Shown: positions 8,695 through 16,701, counted from the first letter of the stretch. The stretch: 64,000 nucleotides of DNA from Allobosea sp. OK403 (GCF_900113835.1 NZ_FOQV01000004.1:124001-188000), one strand, 5' to 3'. Translations and numbers: made by a program. Notes: a model not told the origin generated them from the letters alone.

Positions 8695-9549
8695 ATGGCC
8701 TACTCCCCTCAGGTCGACGCCTTTCGCAAGCTGCACGAGGCCGGTTGCTTCGTGATGCCCAACCCATGGGATCTCGGCTCGGCACGCTGGCTGCGTGGCC
8801 AGGACTTCAAGGCGCTGGCGACGACGAGCGCGGGCTTCGCCTTCACGCAAGGCCGCGCCGACCAGGACGTGCCGCGCGACATGATGCTCGCCCATATCGG
8901 CGAGATGGTGAAGGCGGTGCCGGATTTGCCGGTCAATGCCGATTTCGAGAACGGCTATGCCGATACGCCCGACGGCGTCGCGGCCAACACCAAGCTCTGC
9001 ATCGCGACCGGAGTAGCCGGCCTCTCGATCGAGGATGCGACCGGCCGGCCGGATGAACCGCTCTACCCGTTCGAGCTGGCGGTCGAGCGCATCAAGGCGG
9101 CGCGGCGCGCCGTCGACGAGACCGGCTCCGGGGTCGTGCTGACGGCGCGGGCCGAATGCTTCCTCACCGGCCACCCCGATGCGCTGAACGAAGCGGCGCG
9201 GCGCATCGCAGCCTATGCCGAGGCCGGCGCCGACGTGCTCTATGCGCCCGGCCCGAAGACGAAGGAACAGATTGCGACGATCGTCGCGGCTGCCGGTGGC
9301 AAGCCGGTCAACCAGTTGATCTATGGTGATTTCGGCCTCACCGTGCCGGAGATCGCCGCACTCGGCATCCGCCGCATCTCGATCGGCGGAGCTCTGGCGC
9401 GCGCAGCCTGGGCCGCCTTTATCGAGGCGACCCGTCTGATCCGCGACGAGGGCAGCTTCAAGGGATTTGCCGGCAACGGCCCCTCCGCGCCGCTGAACCC
9501 GTTCTTCACCGCCGATCTGAAGGCGCGCGACCTGAAGGCGCATTCGTGA
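8695..9549 (+). CDS. Isocitrate lyase/PEP mutase superfamily protein
   Basis: A 284-residue TIM-barrel enzyme (oxaloacetate decarboxylase/2-methylisocitrate lyase-like branch). It has AGCFVMPNPWDLGSAR at the start, VNADFENGYADTP in the metal-binding region, and ARAECFLTGHPD and APGPKTKEQI later. The canonical isocitrate lyase KKCGH loop is absent, so true isocitrate lyase activity is unlikely. Members cleave or form C-C or C-P bonds of 2-oxo or 2-hydroxy acids; the substrate is unknown. The ATG at 8695 is chosen; a TTG at 8680 would add five residues and has a GAAGAA site. The stop overlaps the next gene by four bases. Confidence 0.85.
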   Translation: MAYSPQVDAFRKLHEAGCFVMPNPWDLGSARWLRGQDFKALATTSAGFAFTQGRADQDVPRDMMLAHIGEMVKAVPDLPVNADFENGYADTPDGVAANTKLCIATGVAGLSIEDATGRPDEPLYPFELAVERIKAARRAVDETGSGVVLTARAECFLTGHPDALNEAARRIAAYAEAGADVLYAPGPKTKEQIATIVAAAGGKPVNQLIYGDFGLTVPEIAALGIRRISIGGALARAAWAAFIEATRLIRDEGSFKGFAGNGPSAPLNPFFTADLKARDLKAHS

Positions 9550-9872
9550 GCGGCACGCTGTTGATCGCACCGGCCTGGCTCGGCCTGAGCGGCCTTTGGA
9601 CGCTCGACGTCAAGGGCAAGCGCAAACCGGTCGATGCCGAGGATATCGGCCTGTCCGAGGACCTTGCGGACAGGCTGGAGGCCTGGATGGATGCCTTCGA
9701 TGCCATCTACGAAGAGGACAACGAAGCCCGCTCGCGCTTTCCCGACGCCGTCGAACAATTGGCCTGGGAGGCCGCGGGCATAGCCCTAGCCGAGGCGATC
9801 CGCGCGGAACTCGGCGCGGGCTGGACGGTGACGACGGATTTGAACGGCTGGCGGGAGACGACCCAACCATGA
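9546..9872 (+). CDS. Small uncharacterised protein
   Basis: A 108-residue acidic protein with a GTG start overlapping the upstream stop (GTGA) and a stop overlapping the downstream start (ATGA). It is therefore translationally coupled on both sides. It begins with a hydrophobic stretch (LLIAPAWLGLSGLW) and continues with acidic helices (LEAWMDAFDAIYEEDNEA). No family is recognised. The tight overlaps and coding-like composition make it real. Confidence 0.7.
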   Translation: MSGTLLIAPAWLGLSGLWTLDVKGKRKPVDAEDIGLSEDLADRLEAWMDAFDAIYEEDNEARSRFPDAVEQLAWEAAGIALAEAIRAELGAGWTVTTDLNGWRETTQP

Positions 9873-11005
9873 CGACGCCGCTCGACTGGAAGGCCCCACC
9901 CTTCCCGCCCGCCAAGGTACTCGAAGGCCAGTATTGCCGACTGGAGCCGATCGATTCCGCCCGCCATCTCGACGACATCTGGGCGGTGAACCAGGGCCAC
10001 GACCACATCTGGGACTGGATGCCGGCCCATCCGCCGCAATCGCGCGAGAGCTATCGCGAATTGCTCGAGATGATGGCGAGCAAGGCCGGCATCGTGCCCT
10101 TCGCGGTCATCGACAAGGCGGACGGCAAGGCCAAGGGCCATCTCTGGTTGATGGAGATTCGTCCCGAGCACGGCGTCTTCGAAGTCGGCTACATCACCTA
10201 TTCGCCGGTCTTGCAGAAGACGCGCGTCGCCACCGAGGCGATTTATCTCTGCGGCGAATACGGCTTCTCGCTCGGCTATCGCCGCTTCGAATGGAAGTGC
10301 AACAATCTGAACGAGCCCTCCAAGCGCGCCGCCTTGCGCTTCGGCTTCCACTATGAGGGGCTGTTCCGCCAGCACATGGTGGTCAAGGGCAGGAATCGTG
10401 ACACCGCCTGGTTCTCGATCCTCGACAGCGAATGGCCGGCCCGCGCGCAAGGCTTCCGGCGCTGGCTCGCGCCGGAGAATTTCGACGCGAACGGCGCGCA
10501 GAAGCTCTCCCTTGCCGCCTTCAATCAGCCGATGGCGCTCGCCGGCACAGTCCCGCTGCGCCGAGCCACCACGAACGATATTCCGGCAATCCTGGCGCTG
10601 AAGAACGCAGCCTACACGCCCAATGAAAGCATTATCGGCGTGCCTTCGCTGCCGCGCATCGCCGATTACGCCCAGGTCGTCGCCGAACACGAAGTCTGGC
10701 TGACTGATGGCGCAAGCGGGCTCGAGGCTGCGCTCGTGCTTGAGATCGAGGACGGCAAGTTCACGCTCTGGAGCATCGCGGTCGCGCCCGAAGCGGCCGG
10801 GCGCAAGCTTGGCCGCGCCTTGATGGACTTTGCCGATGAACGCGCCCGGGCGCTGCAATTCGACGCGGTCCATCTCTACACCCACGCCAAGCTGATCCAG
10901 CGCATCAGCTGGTATGAGCGGCTCGGCTACGTGATCACCCATCATCAGGAGTTGGCCGACCGGCGGCTCACTCACATGCGCAAGCAACTGCAAAAAGCCG
11001 GCTGA
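9869..11005 (+). CDS. Tandem GNAT acetyltransferase (two fused domains)
   Basis: A 378-residue protein with two GNAT domains. Residues about 1-205 resemble the RimJ/RimL-type half (GQYCRLEPIDSARHLDDIW, EVGYITYSPVLQKTRVATEA, FEWKCNNLNEPSKRAALRFG). Residues about 230-378 form a second, classical domain (VPLRRATTNDIPAI, WSIAVAPEAAGRKLGRALMD, WYERLGYVITHH). Only the second shows a clear Q/R-x-x-G-x-G/A-type acyl-CoA loop. The ATG at 9869 overlaps the previous stop; an earlier in-frame start is rejected because it would run inside the upstream gene. Substrates are unknown; domain fusion suggests modification of two related amines or one regulatory domain. Confidence 0.85.
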   Translation: MTTPLDWKAPPFPPAKVLEGQYCRLEPIDSARHLDDIWAVNQGHDHIWDWMPAHPPQSRESYRELLEMMASKAGIVPFAVIDKADGKAKGHLWLMEIRPEHGVFEVGYITYSPVLQKTRVATEAIYLCGEYGFSLGYRRFEWKCNNLNEPSKRAALRFGFHYEGLFRQHMVVKGRNRDTAWFSILDSEWPARAQGFRRWLAPENFDANGAQKLSLAAFNQPMALAGTVPLRRATTNDIPAILALKNAAYTPNESIIGVPSLPRIADYAQVVAEHEVWLTDGASGLEAALVLEIEDGKFTLWSIAVAPEAAGRKLGRALMDFADERARALQFDAVHLYTHAKLIQRISWYERLGYVITHHQELADRRLTHMRKQLQKAG

Positions 11006-11021
11006 ACAGGGACGAAATACC

Positions 11022-11768
11022 ATGGCAGGACGTTTGAAGGGCAAGGTCGCGGTCGTCACCGCGGCGGGACAGGGCATCGGCCGCGCGATCGCCGAAGCCT
11101 TCGTCGCCGAGGGCGCTACGGTTTATGCGACCGACAAGGATGTCGCCTTGCTGGAGGGCATTCCGAAGGCGAAGAAGCGCAAGCTCGACGTGCTCTCGAC
11201 CAAGGCGGTCGAGGCCTTCGCCGAGAAGATCGGCACCATCGACATCCTCGTCAACGCGGCCGGCTTCGTGCATCACGGCACGATCCTGGAATGCGACGAC
11301 AAGGCCTGGGAGTTCTCCTTCGACCTCAACGTCAAGTCGATGCACCGCACGATCAAGGCCTTCGTTCCCGGCATGCTCGCCGCCGGCAAGGGCTCGATCG
11401 TCAACATCGCCTCGGGCGCCGGCTCAGTGCGCGGCATCCCGAACCGCTATGTCTATGGTGCGACCAAGGCAGCCGTGATCGGCCTGACCAAGGCGGTGGC
11501 GGCCGACTATATCAAGAAGGGCATTCGCTCGAACGCGATCTGCCCGGGCACCATCCAGTCGCCCTCGCTCGATCACCGCATCAAGGATCTGGCTGCGCTG
11601 ACCAAGACCAGCGAGGCCGCAGCCCGCCAGGCCTTCATCGATCGCCAGCCTATGGGCCGGCTCGGCACGGCCGAGGAGATCGCCTGGCTTGCGGTCTATC
11701 TCGCTTCCGACGAGGCGAGCTACACCACGGGTCAGATCCATCTCGCCGATGGCGGCTTCGCGCTCTGA
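11022..11768 (+). CDS. Short-chain dehydrogenase/reductase (DHRS6 or keto-deoxy-fuconate dehydrogenase-like)
   Basis: A 248-residue classical SDR. The TAAGQGIG nucleotide loop lies at 13-20, an acidic residue (Asp38) favours NAD over NADP, Ser131 lies in the NIASGAG strand, and the catalytic Tyr145-x3-Lys149 is in YVYGATK. The RNAICPGTIQSPSLD stretch resembles cytosolic 3-hydroxybutyrate/2-keto-3-deoxy-L-fuconate dehydrogenases. It sits upstream of two D-erythronate dehydrogenase paralogues, so sugar-acid oxidation is the natural guess. A hairpin follows its stop. Confidence 0.88.
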   Translation: MAGRLKGKVAVVTAAGQGIGRAIAEAFVAEGATVYATDKDVALLEGIPKAKKRKLDVLSTKAVEAFAEKIGTIDILVNAAGFVHHGTILECDDKAWEFSFDLNVKSMHRTIKAFVPGMLAAGKGSIVNIASGAGSVRGIPNRYVYGATKAAVIGLTKAVAADYIKKGIRSNAICPGTIQSPSLDHRIKDLAALTKTSEAAARQAFIDRQPMGRLGTAEEIAWLAVYLASDEASYTTGQIHLADGGFAL

Positions 11769-11780
11769 GGCACAGAATGC

Positions 11781-11806
11781 GGGCGCAGGCTGTCAGGCCT
11801 GCGCCC
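11781..11806 (+). other. Perfect 10-bp hairpin between SDR and denD-like gene
   Basis: GGGCGCAGGC (11781-11790) pairs perfectly with GCCTGCGCCC (11797-11806) around a six-base loop. It is not followed by a T tract, so it is probably a weak terminator or an mRNA-stabilising structure rather than a strong intrinsic terminator. Confidence 0.55.
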
Positions 11807-11867
11807 CCAAAATCGGGCAACTGCGATCAACGCAGGCCATCCGCAGAGGAAGTCTCGAGGGGAAGCC

Positions 11868-12866
11868 ATGCATGTCCTCGTTACCGGTGCGGCCGGCATG
11901 GTCGGCCGCAAGCTCACCGAACGCCTCGCGCGCGAGGGGCAGGTCGCCGGGCGCAGCATCAGTCGGCTGACGCTGACCGATGTCGTCCCGCCTTCTCTGT
12001 CTCCCGCCCTGCCTCCCGAACTCGCTGGCCGCGTCGAGGCGCGCACTGAAGATTTCGCCGATCCCGCCACCGCCGCGGCATTGATCGCGCCGCGACCGGA
12101 TCTGATCTTCCATCTCGCGGCGATCATCTCGGGCGAAGCGGAGCGCGATTTCGACAAGGGCTACCGCGTCAATCTCGACGGCACCCGCGCACTCCTCGAA
12201 GCCATTCGCCATGAAGGCGGCAGGGCCTATGTGCCGAAACTCGTCTTCACCACGTCGAGCGGCGTCTTCGGCGCGCCCTATCCAACTGCGATTCCTGACG
12301 AATTCCACGTCACGCCGCTGACGAGCTACGGTACGCAGAAGGCGATCGGCGAATTGCTGCTGGCCGATTACGCGCGTCGAGGCTTCCTCGACGGCGTCGG
12401 TATCCGCTTCCCCTCCATCGTCGTGCGACCAGGCAAGCCCAATGCTTCGGCGGGCGGCTTCTTCTCCGGCATCATTCGCGAGCCATTGCAGGGCGTGGAG
12501 GCCCTGCTTCCGGTCGCCGACGACACCCTCTTCACCCATGCCAGCCCGCGCTCGGCGGTCGGCTTCCTCATCCATGCAGCCGGGCTCACACGCGAGGCAC
12601 TGGGACCGCGGATCAACCTGTCGATGCCCGGCGTCTGCGTCACCGTTGGAGAGCAGATCGAAGCACTGCGCCGCGTCGCGGGCGACAAGGCGGTAAAGCT
12701 GATCCGCCGCGCGCCCGACAAGACAGTGACCGATATCGTCGCCGGCTGGCCGGCCCGTTTCGATACGGCCCGTGCGACGGCGCTAGGTTTCCGGGCCGAA
12801 CGCGATTTTGACGAGATCATCCGCGTTCATATCGAGGATGACCTCGGCGGCCGCCTGCCCAACTGA
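11868..12866 (+). CDS. denD: D-erythronate dehydrogenase-like NAD-dependent epimerase/dehydratase, paralogue 1
   Basis: A 332-residue extended SDR of the DenD type. It starts MHVLVTGAAGMVGRKL with the G-x-x-G-x-x-G cofactor loop. It has FTTSSGVFGAP and the catalytic SYGTQKAI (Tyr-x3-Lys), then the DenD-like SPRSAVGFLIHAA region. DenD oxidises D-erythronate in tetronate catabolism. The usual partner genes (OtnK kinase, OtnC, OtnI) are not in the window, so the pathway here is incomplete or different. A second copy follows 26 bases later. Confidence 0.82.
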   Translation: MHVLVTGAAGMVGRKLTERLAREGQVAGRSISRLTLTDVVPPSLSPALPPELAGRVEARTEDFADPATAAALIAPRPDLIFHLAAIISGEAERDFDKGYRVNLDGTRALLEAIRHEGGRAYVPKLVFTTSSGVFGAPYPTAIPDEFHVTPLTSYGTQKAIGELLLADYARRGFLDGVGIRFPSIVVRPGKPNASAGGFFSGIIREPLQGVEALLPVADDTLFTHASPRSAVGFLIHAAGLTREALGPRINLSMPGVCVTVGEQIEALRRVAGDKAVKLIRRAPDKTVTDIVAGWPARFDTARATALGFRAERDFDEIIRVHIEDDLGGRLPN

Positions 12867-12892
12867 ATCCATTCACCACCAGAGGAACCCCA

Positions 12893-13876
12893 ATGCATAT
12901 TCTCGTTCTCGGCGGCGCCGGCATGGTCGGCCGCAAATTCATCGAACGCCTGGCCCATAGCGGTGAGCTCGGCGGCAAGCCGATCGACAAGGTCACGGCG
13001 CAGGACGTCGTCGCCGCGACTGCGCCTGCGGCCTGCCCCTTCATCTTCGACGCTGTGGTCTCCGACCTCGCCAATGAGGGCGAGGCCGAAGGGTTGATCG
13101 CCTCGCGCCCGGAGCTGATCGTGCATCTCGCCGCCGTCGTCTCCGGCGAGGCCGAGGCCGATTTCGACAAGGGTTACCGCATCAATCTCGACGGCACGCG
13201 CCATCTCTTCGAGGCGATCCGCAAGGCCGGCGACGGCTACAAGCCGCGCCTGGTCTTCACCTCCTCGGTCGCCGTGTTCGGCGCGCCCTTCCACGACAAG
13301 ATCGAAGACGAGTTCTTCACCACGCCCCTGACGAGCTACGGTACGCAGAAGGCGATCTGCGAATTGCTGCTTTCCGACTATAGCCGCCGCGGCTTCTTCG
13401 ACGGTGTCGGCATCCGCTTCCCGACGATCTGCGTCAGGCCGGGCTCGCCCAATAAGGCGGCTTCGGGCTTCTTCTCCAACATCCTCCGCGAACCGCTCAA
13501 CGGCATCGACGCCGTGCTGCCGGTCTCCGACCAGGTGCGCCATTGGCACGCCTCGCCGCGCTCGGCTGTCGGCTTCCTGGTTCACGCCGCGACGATGGAT
13601 ACAAGCGCGATCGGCCCGCGCCGCAACCTGACCATGCCCGGTTATTCCTGCACCGTCGCCGAACAGATCGAGGCACTGCGCAAGGTCGCGGGTGACAATG
13701 TCGTGGCACGCATCAGGCGCGTGCCCGATCCGGTGATCGACGGCATCGTCGCCGGCTGGCCGCGCAATTTCGATCCGCAGCGTGCGACCGCGCTCGGCTT
13801 CACCGCCGAATCGAGCTTCGAGGAGATCATCCGCATCCATATCGAGGACGAACTGGGCGGAAACTTCGTGAGATAG
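12893..13876 (+). CDS. denD: D-erythronate dehydrogenase-like protein, paralogue 2
   Basis: A 327-residue paralogue of the preceding gene, alignable end to end: MHILVLGGAGMVGRKF, FDKGYRINLDGTRHLFEAIR, LTSYGTQKAICELLL and SPRSAVGFLVHAATMD. At the DNA level the catalytic segment is nearly identical to the first copy, pointing to tandem duplication or conversion. It has the Tyr-x3-Lys pair and the Rossmann loop (GGAGMVG rather than GAAGMVG). Probably cotranscribed with paralogue 1. Whether the two differ in substrate stereochemistry is unknown. Confidence 0.82.
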   Translation: MHILVLGGAGMVGRKFIERLAHSGELGGKPIDKVTAQDVVAATAPAACPFIFDAVVSDLANEGEAEGLIASRPELIVHLAAVVSGEAEADFDKGYRINLDGTRHLFEAIRKAGDGYKPRLVFTSSVAVFGAPFHDKIEDEFFTTPLTSYGTQKAICELLLSDYSRRGFFDGVGIRFPTICVRPGSPNKAASGFFSNILREPLNGIDAVLPVSDQVRHWHASPRSAVGFLVHAATMDTSAIGPRRNLTMPGYSCTVAEQIEALRKVAGDNVVARIRRVPDPVIDGIVAGWPRNFDPQRATALGFTAESSFEEIIRIHIEDELGGNFVR

Positions 13877-13884
13877 CACCTCTG

Positions 13885-13972
13885 CGTCATTGCGAGCGTA
13901 GCGAAGCAATCCAGTGGCGTAGAGCGCTGCATTTCCCTGGATTGCTTCGTCGCTATGCTCCTCGCAATGACG
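13885..13972. repeat. Family A palindromic repeat, copy 2 (left of the GIY-YIG gene)
   Basis: Short arm CGTCATTGCGAGCGTAGCG on the left and long arm ending GCTATGCTCCTCGCAATGACG on the right. The long arm (13937-13972) is identical, in inverted orientation, to 36 bases of the copy on the far side of the GIY-YIG gene (14312-14347). Confidence 0.9.
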
Positions 13973-14016
13973 ATGTGGCGGTGCCATGCGTCTTCCTTCG
14001 TTGAGGCTTGGAGGCA

Positions 14017-14304
14017 ATGCGCGAGCCGAGCGTCTACATCATGGCGAGCCGGCGCAATGGCACGCTCTATGTCGGCGTCACGAGCCAGCTCGGCGAACGC
14101 GCCTGGCAGCATCGGACCGGAGTCGTGCCGGGCTTCACCAGGCGCTACGGCTGCAAATTGCTCGTCTGGTATGAACGCTACGAGCGGATGGATGAAGCAA
14201 TCGCTCGGGAAAAGCAGATCAAGGCCGGTTCCCGTGCAAGGAAACTGGCCTTGATAGAGGCAATAAATCCCACTTGGCGAGATTTGTACGACGAGCTTGC
14301 CTAA
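14017..14304 (+). CDS. GIY-YIG nuclease family protein
   Basis: A 95-residue single-domain GIY-YIG protein of the YhbQ/UPF0213 type. The motif appears as VYI (6-8) and LYVG (17-20), followed by Arg28, His32 and a candidate metal-binding glutamate in AIAREKQIKAGSR near 65, plus NPTW near 84-87. All catalytic positions look intact. Such proteins cut structured or branched DNA. The ATG at 14017 is used; a TTG at 14008 would add three residues. It is the only gene between two inverted family A repeats, starting 45 bases after one and ending 7 bases before the other. Confidence 0.85.
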   Translation: MREPSVYIMASRRNGTLYVGVTSQLGERAWQHRTGVVPGFTRRYGCKLLVWYERYERMDEAIAREKQIKAGSRARKLALIEAINPTWRDLYDELA

Positions 14305-14311
14305 GCCTTCC

Positions 14312-14396
14312 CGTCATTGCGAGGAGCATAGCGACGAAGCAATCCAGGGGGTAGCGCTCTACGATACTGGATTGCTTCGCTTCGCTCGCAATGACG
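14312..14396. repeat. Family A palindromic repeat, copy 3 (right of the GIY-YIG gene)
   Basis: Opposite orientation to copy 2: long arm first (CGTCATTGCGAGGAGCATAG...), short arm last (...TTCGCTCGCAATGACG). The loops of copies 2 and 3 also share AGCGCTCTACG when one is reversed. Confidence 0.9.
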
Positions 14397-14446
14397 GTAG
14401 CCCGCCATAGACGCGGGGCCGCAAGGCCCTGCCCGAGAATGGCAGA

Positions 14447-15097
14447 TCATGCCGGGCAGGGCTCGCCGGATGCCGCCTCGACCTCGGGCAAGAGGTCGGG
14501 CGCATGCGCCCAGCCGCTCGAACCCCAGCTCTTCAGCGCCGACCAGGTCGAACGGTCGAGCCGGAACTGCTCGCAGGGGAAGAGCCCGCCGCGCGCCGGC
14601 AGCGACTTGAGGAAAGAGCCCTCCTGCCGGAAGCCAGACTTCTCCAGCACGCGGCGCGACGCCGGGTTGATGACGCGCGTGTCGGCATCGATCGCCGGCA
14701 CGTCGACAAGCGTGAACAGCGTGTCGATCAGCGCCTGCACAGCCTCCGTCGCAAAGCCCTTGCCCCAATGCGGGGTGCCGAGCCAGTAGCCGATGAAGGG
14801 GATGCCCGTCGCCTGCTTATGCGCGCCGATCATGCCGATCAGCTCGTTGGGCTTGGCGCGCGGTGTGATCGCCAGCACGAGATGCTCACCCAGCGCATTG
14901 CCCTTGCGCATCGCGAAAATGAAAGGCTCGACCGCATCGACCGGGTAGGGATGCGGAATCGCGGCCGTCATCTCGGCCACGGCTTTCTCCCCCGCGAGAC
15001 GCAGGATGGCGGACGCATCGGCCATGCGGGTCCAGCGCAGCCAGAGACGGCGGGTCTCGAGCCGGAAGACATCGTCGCGGGTCAATTCGGGGAACAT
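14447..15097 (-). CDS. GNAT family N-acetyltransferase (RimJ/RimL-like)
   Basis: A 216-residue single GNAT domain. It opens ELTRDDVFRLETRRLWLRWT and has IGYWLGTPHWGKGFATEAVQ, which contains the acyl-CoA loop (W-G-K-G-F-A), then NPASRRVLEKSGF. It follows rpmA in the same direction, a common arrangement in alphaproteobacteria, but an intrinsic terminator lies between them, so it may depend on read-through or its own promoter. The substrate is unknown; a protein N-terminus or small amine is typical. Confidence 0.88.
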   Translation of the reverse strand: MFPELTRDDVFRLETRRLWLRWTRMADASAILRLAGEKAVAEMTAAIPHPYPVDAVEPFIFAMRKGNALGEHLVLAITPRAKPNELIGMIGAHKQATGIPFIGYWLGTPHWGKGFATEAVQALIDTLFTLVDVPAIDADTRVINPASRRVLEKSGFRQEGSFLKSLPARGGLFPCEQFRLDRSTWSALKSWGSSGWAHAPDLLPEVEAASGEPCPA

Positions 15098-15120
15098 CGG
15101 TCTCTCCGTCGGCGCAAACG

Positions 15121-15151
15121 AAAAAAGGAGCTGGGATTTTGTCCCACCTCC
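15121..15151 (-). terminator. Intrinsic terminator after rpmA
   Basis: Read on the minus strand, GGAGGTGGGA and TCCCAGCTCC form a 10-bp stem with one mismatch around a five-base loop, immediately followed by six T. It lies about 100 bp downstream of rpmA and just ahead of the GNAT start at 15097. Confidence 0.8.
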
Positions 15152-15196
15152 CCTTTTCCTTGACCTTCGGGAAACCCGCTTAGGGTTTAGACCCTT

Positions 15197-15228
15197 GATC
15201 CGATCCGGTTCGGTGGAACCGGCGGATC
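15197..15228 (-). other. Stable hairpin in the rpmA 3' region
   Basis: GATCCG-AT-CCGGTTC (15197-15211) pairs with GAACCGG-CGGATC (15216-15228): 13 pairs, one two-base bulge and a four-base loop. No T tract. Probably an mRNA 3' protective structure upstream of the real terminator. Confidence 0.5.
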
Positions 15229-15250
15229 GAGGAAATTCCCTATCCGCCGT

Positions 15251-15517
15251 TTATTCTGCGGCCTGTTGGGCCGGGACTACGTTCACGAAAGCTCGGCCGA
15301 GCTTCGTAATGAATCGGACGCGGCCGGACGTGAGCGCGAACAAGGTATGATCCTTGCCCATGCCGACATTCACGCCCGCGTGCCATTTGGTTCCGCGCTG
15401 GCGGATGATGATGTTGCCGGGAACGACCGCCTGGTCGCCGAAGCGCTTCACGCCGAGGCGTTTGCTTTCGGAGTCGCGACCGTTGCGGGACGAACCGCCT
15501 GCCTTTTTGTGAGCCAT
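15251..15517 (-). CDS. rpmA: 50S ribosomal protein L27
   Basis: An 88-residue protein with the canonical N-terminus [16 protein letters not shown], then [29 protein letters not shown] and [14 protein letters not shown]27 sits at the peptidyl-transferase centre, and its N-terminal tail reaches the P-site tRNA. No Firmicute-type cleaved leader is present. It lies 100 bp downstream of rplU in the usual rplU-rpmA operon. Confidence 0.98.
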   Translation of the reverse strand: MAHKKAGGSSRNGRDSESKRLGVKRFGDQAVVPGNIIIRQRGTKWHAGVNVGMGKDHTLFALTSGRVRFITKLGRAFVNVVPAQQAAE

Positions 15518-15617
15518 AACGCCCTACCTCAAAAACTCTGTAGCCTGCTTAACCCGAATCGGCGGCAAAAGCCACCGGGTTCGGAGATGAAACTGCGGGG
15601 ATGCCTGACAGGAGCTG

Positions 15618-16310
15618 TCAGTAATCCTCGCCGGACGCCAGTTCGGCCTGATCCGCCTTGGCCCGCGGGGGCTTGCCGGCCAGGAGTTCCTTGGCCTGCT
15701 CGACCCATTCTTCGCGGGTGGCGCGGCCGCGGAGCTTCAGCTCCTCGTCCCACTTGGCGACATCGGCCTCGCTCCAGGCGGCGATGTCGTTCCAGGAGGT
15801 GATGCCGGCAGCGCGCAGCTTCTTCTCGATGGTCGGGCCGACGCCCGAGATCAGCGAGAGGTTCGAAGCGTCGAGGCCCTCGGCCTTGGCAGCGCTCTTG
15901 GCGGCCTTCGGCTCGGCCTTGCCCTTGGTCGCGGGCGAAGCAGCCTTCAAAGCCACGGCGGAAGCATCGCCCTTCTTCATCTCCGGCTTCTTGCCGCCGG
16001 TGAGAATGTCGGTGATGCGCACGATCGTCAGCTCGGCACGGAAGCCGCGCTTGCGCTTCGAGTTCTGGCGGCGGCGCTTCTTGAAGGCGATGACCTTCTC
16101 GCCGCGCGCCTGCTTGACGATCTCGCCGGCGACGGTGATGTCGCCGAGGAAGGGCGCGCCGACGGTCGACTTCTCGCCATCGGTCAGCATCAACACCTCG
16201 CCGAAGGCGACGGTGTCGCCAGGCTCTCCAACGAGCTTGGCGATGGTGATTTCATCGTTCGCGGCGACGCGGAACTGCTTGCCGCCGGTTTTGATGACTG
16301 CGAACATCAT
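15618..16310 (-). CDS. rplU: 50S ribosomal protein L21 with C-terminal helix-hairpin-helix extension
   Basis: A 230-residue protein. Residues 1-105 are canonical L21 (MFAVIKTGGKQFRVAAND, RGEKVIAFKKRRRQNSKRKRG). After a low-complexity Ala/Lys linker (about 110-145) comes a domain with SLISGVGPTIEKKLRAAGIT and WDEELKLRGRATREEW, the DNA-binding helix-hairpin-helix-like tail seen in several alphaproteobacterial L21 proteins and related to NADH-dehydrogenase-associated Flp helices. About twice the usual length. Start is ATG-ATG at 16310/16307 with GGAGAA upstream; the second ATG gives the standard MFAVIK start. Confidence 0.95.
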   Translation of the reverse strand: MMFAVIKTGGKQFRVAANDEITIAKLVGEPGDTVAFGEVLMLTDGEKSTVGAPFLGDITVAGEIVKQARGEKVIAFKKRRRQNSKRKRGFRAELTIVRITDILTGGKKPEMKKGDASAVALKAASPATKGKAEPKAAKSAAKAEGLDASNLSLISGVGPTIEKKLRAAGITSWNDIAAWSEADVAKWDEELKLRGRATREEWVEQAKELLAGKPPRAKADQAELASGEDY

Positions 16311-16611
16311 TGTTCTCCATGTTCAGCCCTGCCCTGTCATGGCCCCCGGAGGAGGCGCACGCGGGACAGCTTTTTGGCAGTCGGTTGCGTGGTTTGGTTT
16401 GCTCTGTCGGGTGCGGCACGCGAAACGCGAAACCAGAACGCCAAAAGAGATCGGGCGCGGGTTTCCCCACGCCGGACGAGGCTCGATAGTCCTTGGACTA
16501 GGCGAGGTCAAGCAAAAGCATGCCGAGCTTGCCGATTTATGACGTTGCCAAGGCTTGTCTCCGCCCGATGTGGCGTGTAGTAACCAGCCCGCTTCGACGA
16601 AGTGCGACCGC
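16311..16611. other. Intergenic region between rplU and tRNA-Ser
   Basis: This 301-base gap should hold the rplU leader and promoter (minus strand) and the tRNA promoter (plus strand). No convincing gene is visible. A weak CTGTC/GACAG pairing exists in the rplU leader but is too short to call a ribosomal-protein binding structure. Confidence 0.5.
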
Positions 16612-16701
16612 GGACAGGTGGCAGAGTGGTCGAATGCACCGCACTCGAAATGCGGCATACCCGCAAGGGTATCGGGGGTTCAAATCCCTCCCTGTCCGCC
16701 A
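16612..16701 (+). tRNA. tRNA-Ser(CGA)
   Basis: The acceptor stem GGACAGG (16612-16618) pairs with CCTGTCC, followed by discriminator G (16698) and an encoded CCA (16699-16701). The anticodon stem CCGCA/TGCGG encloses the loop CTCGAAA, giving anticodon CGA at 16646-16648, which reads TCG serine codons. A long variable arm (ACCCGCAAGGGT) and a GGGGGTTCAAATCCCTC T-arm confirm a class II serine tRNA. Confidence 0.96.
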
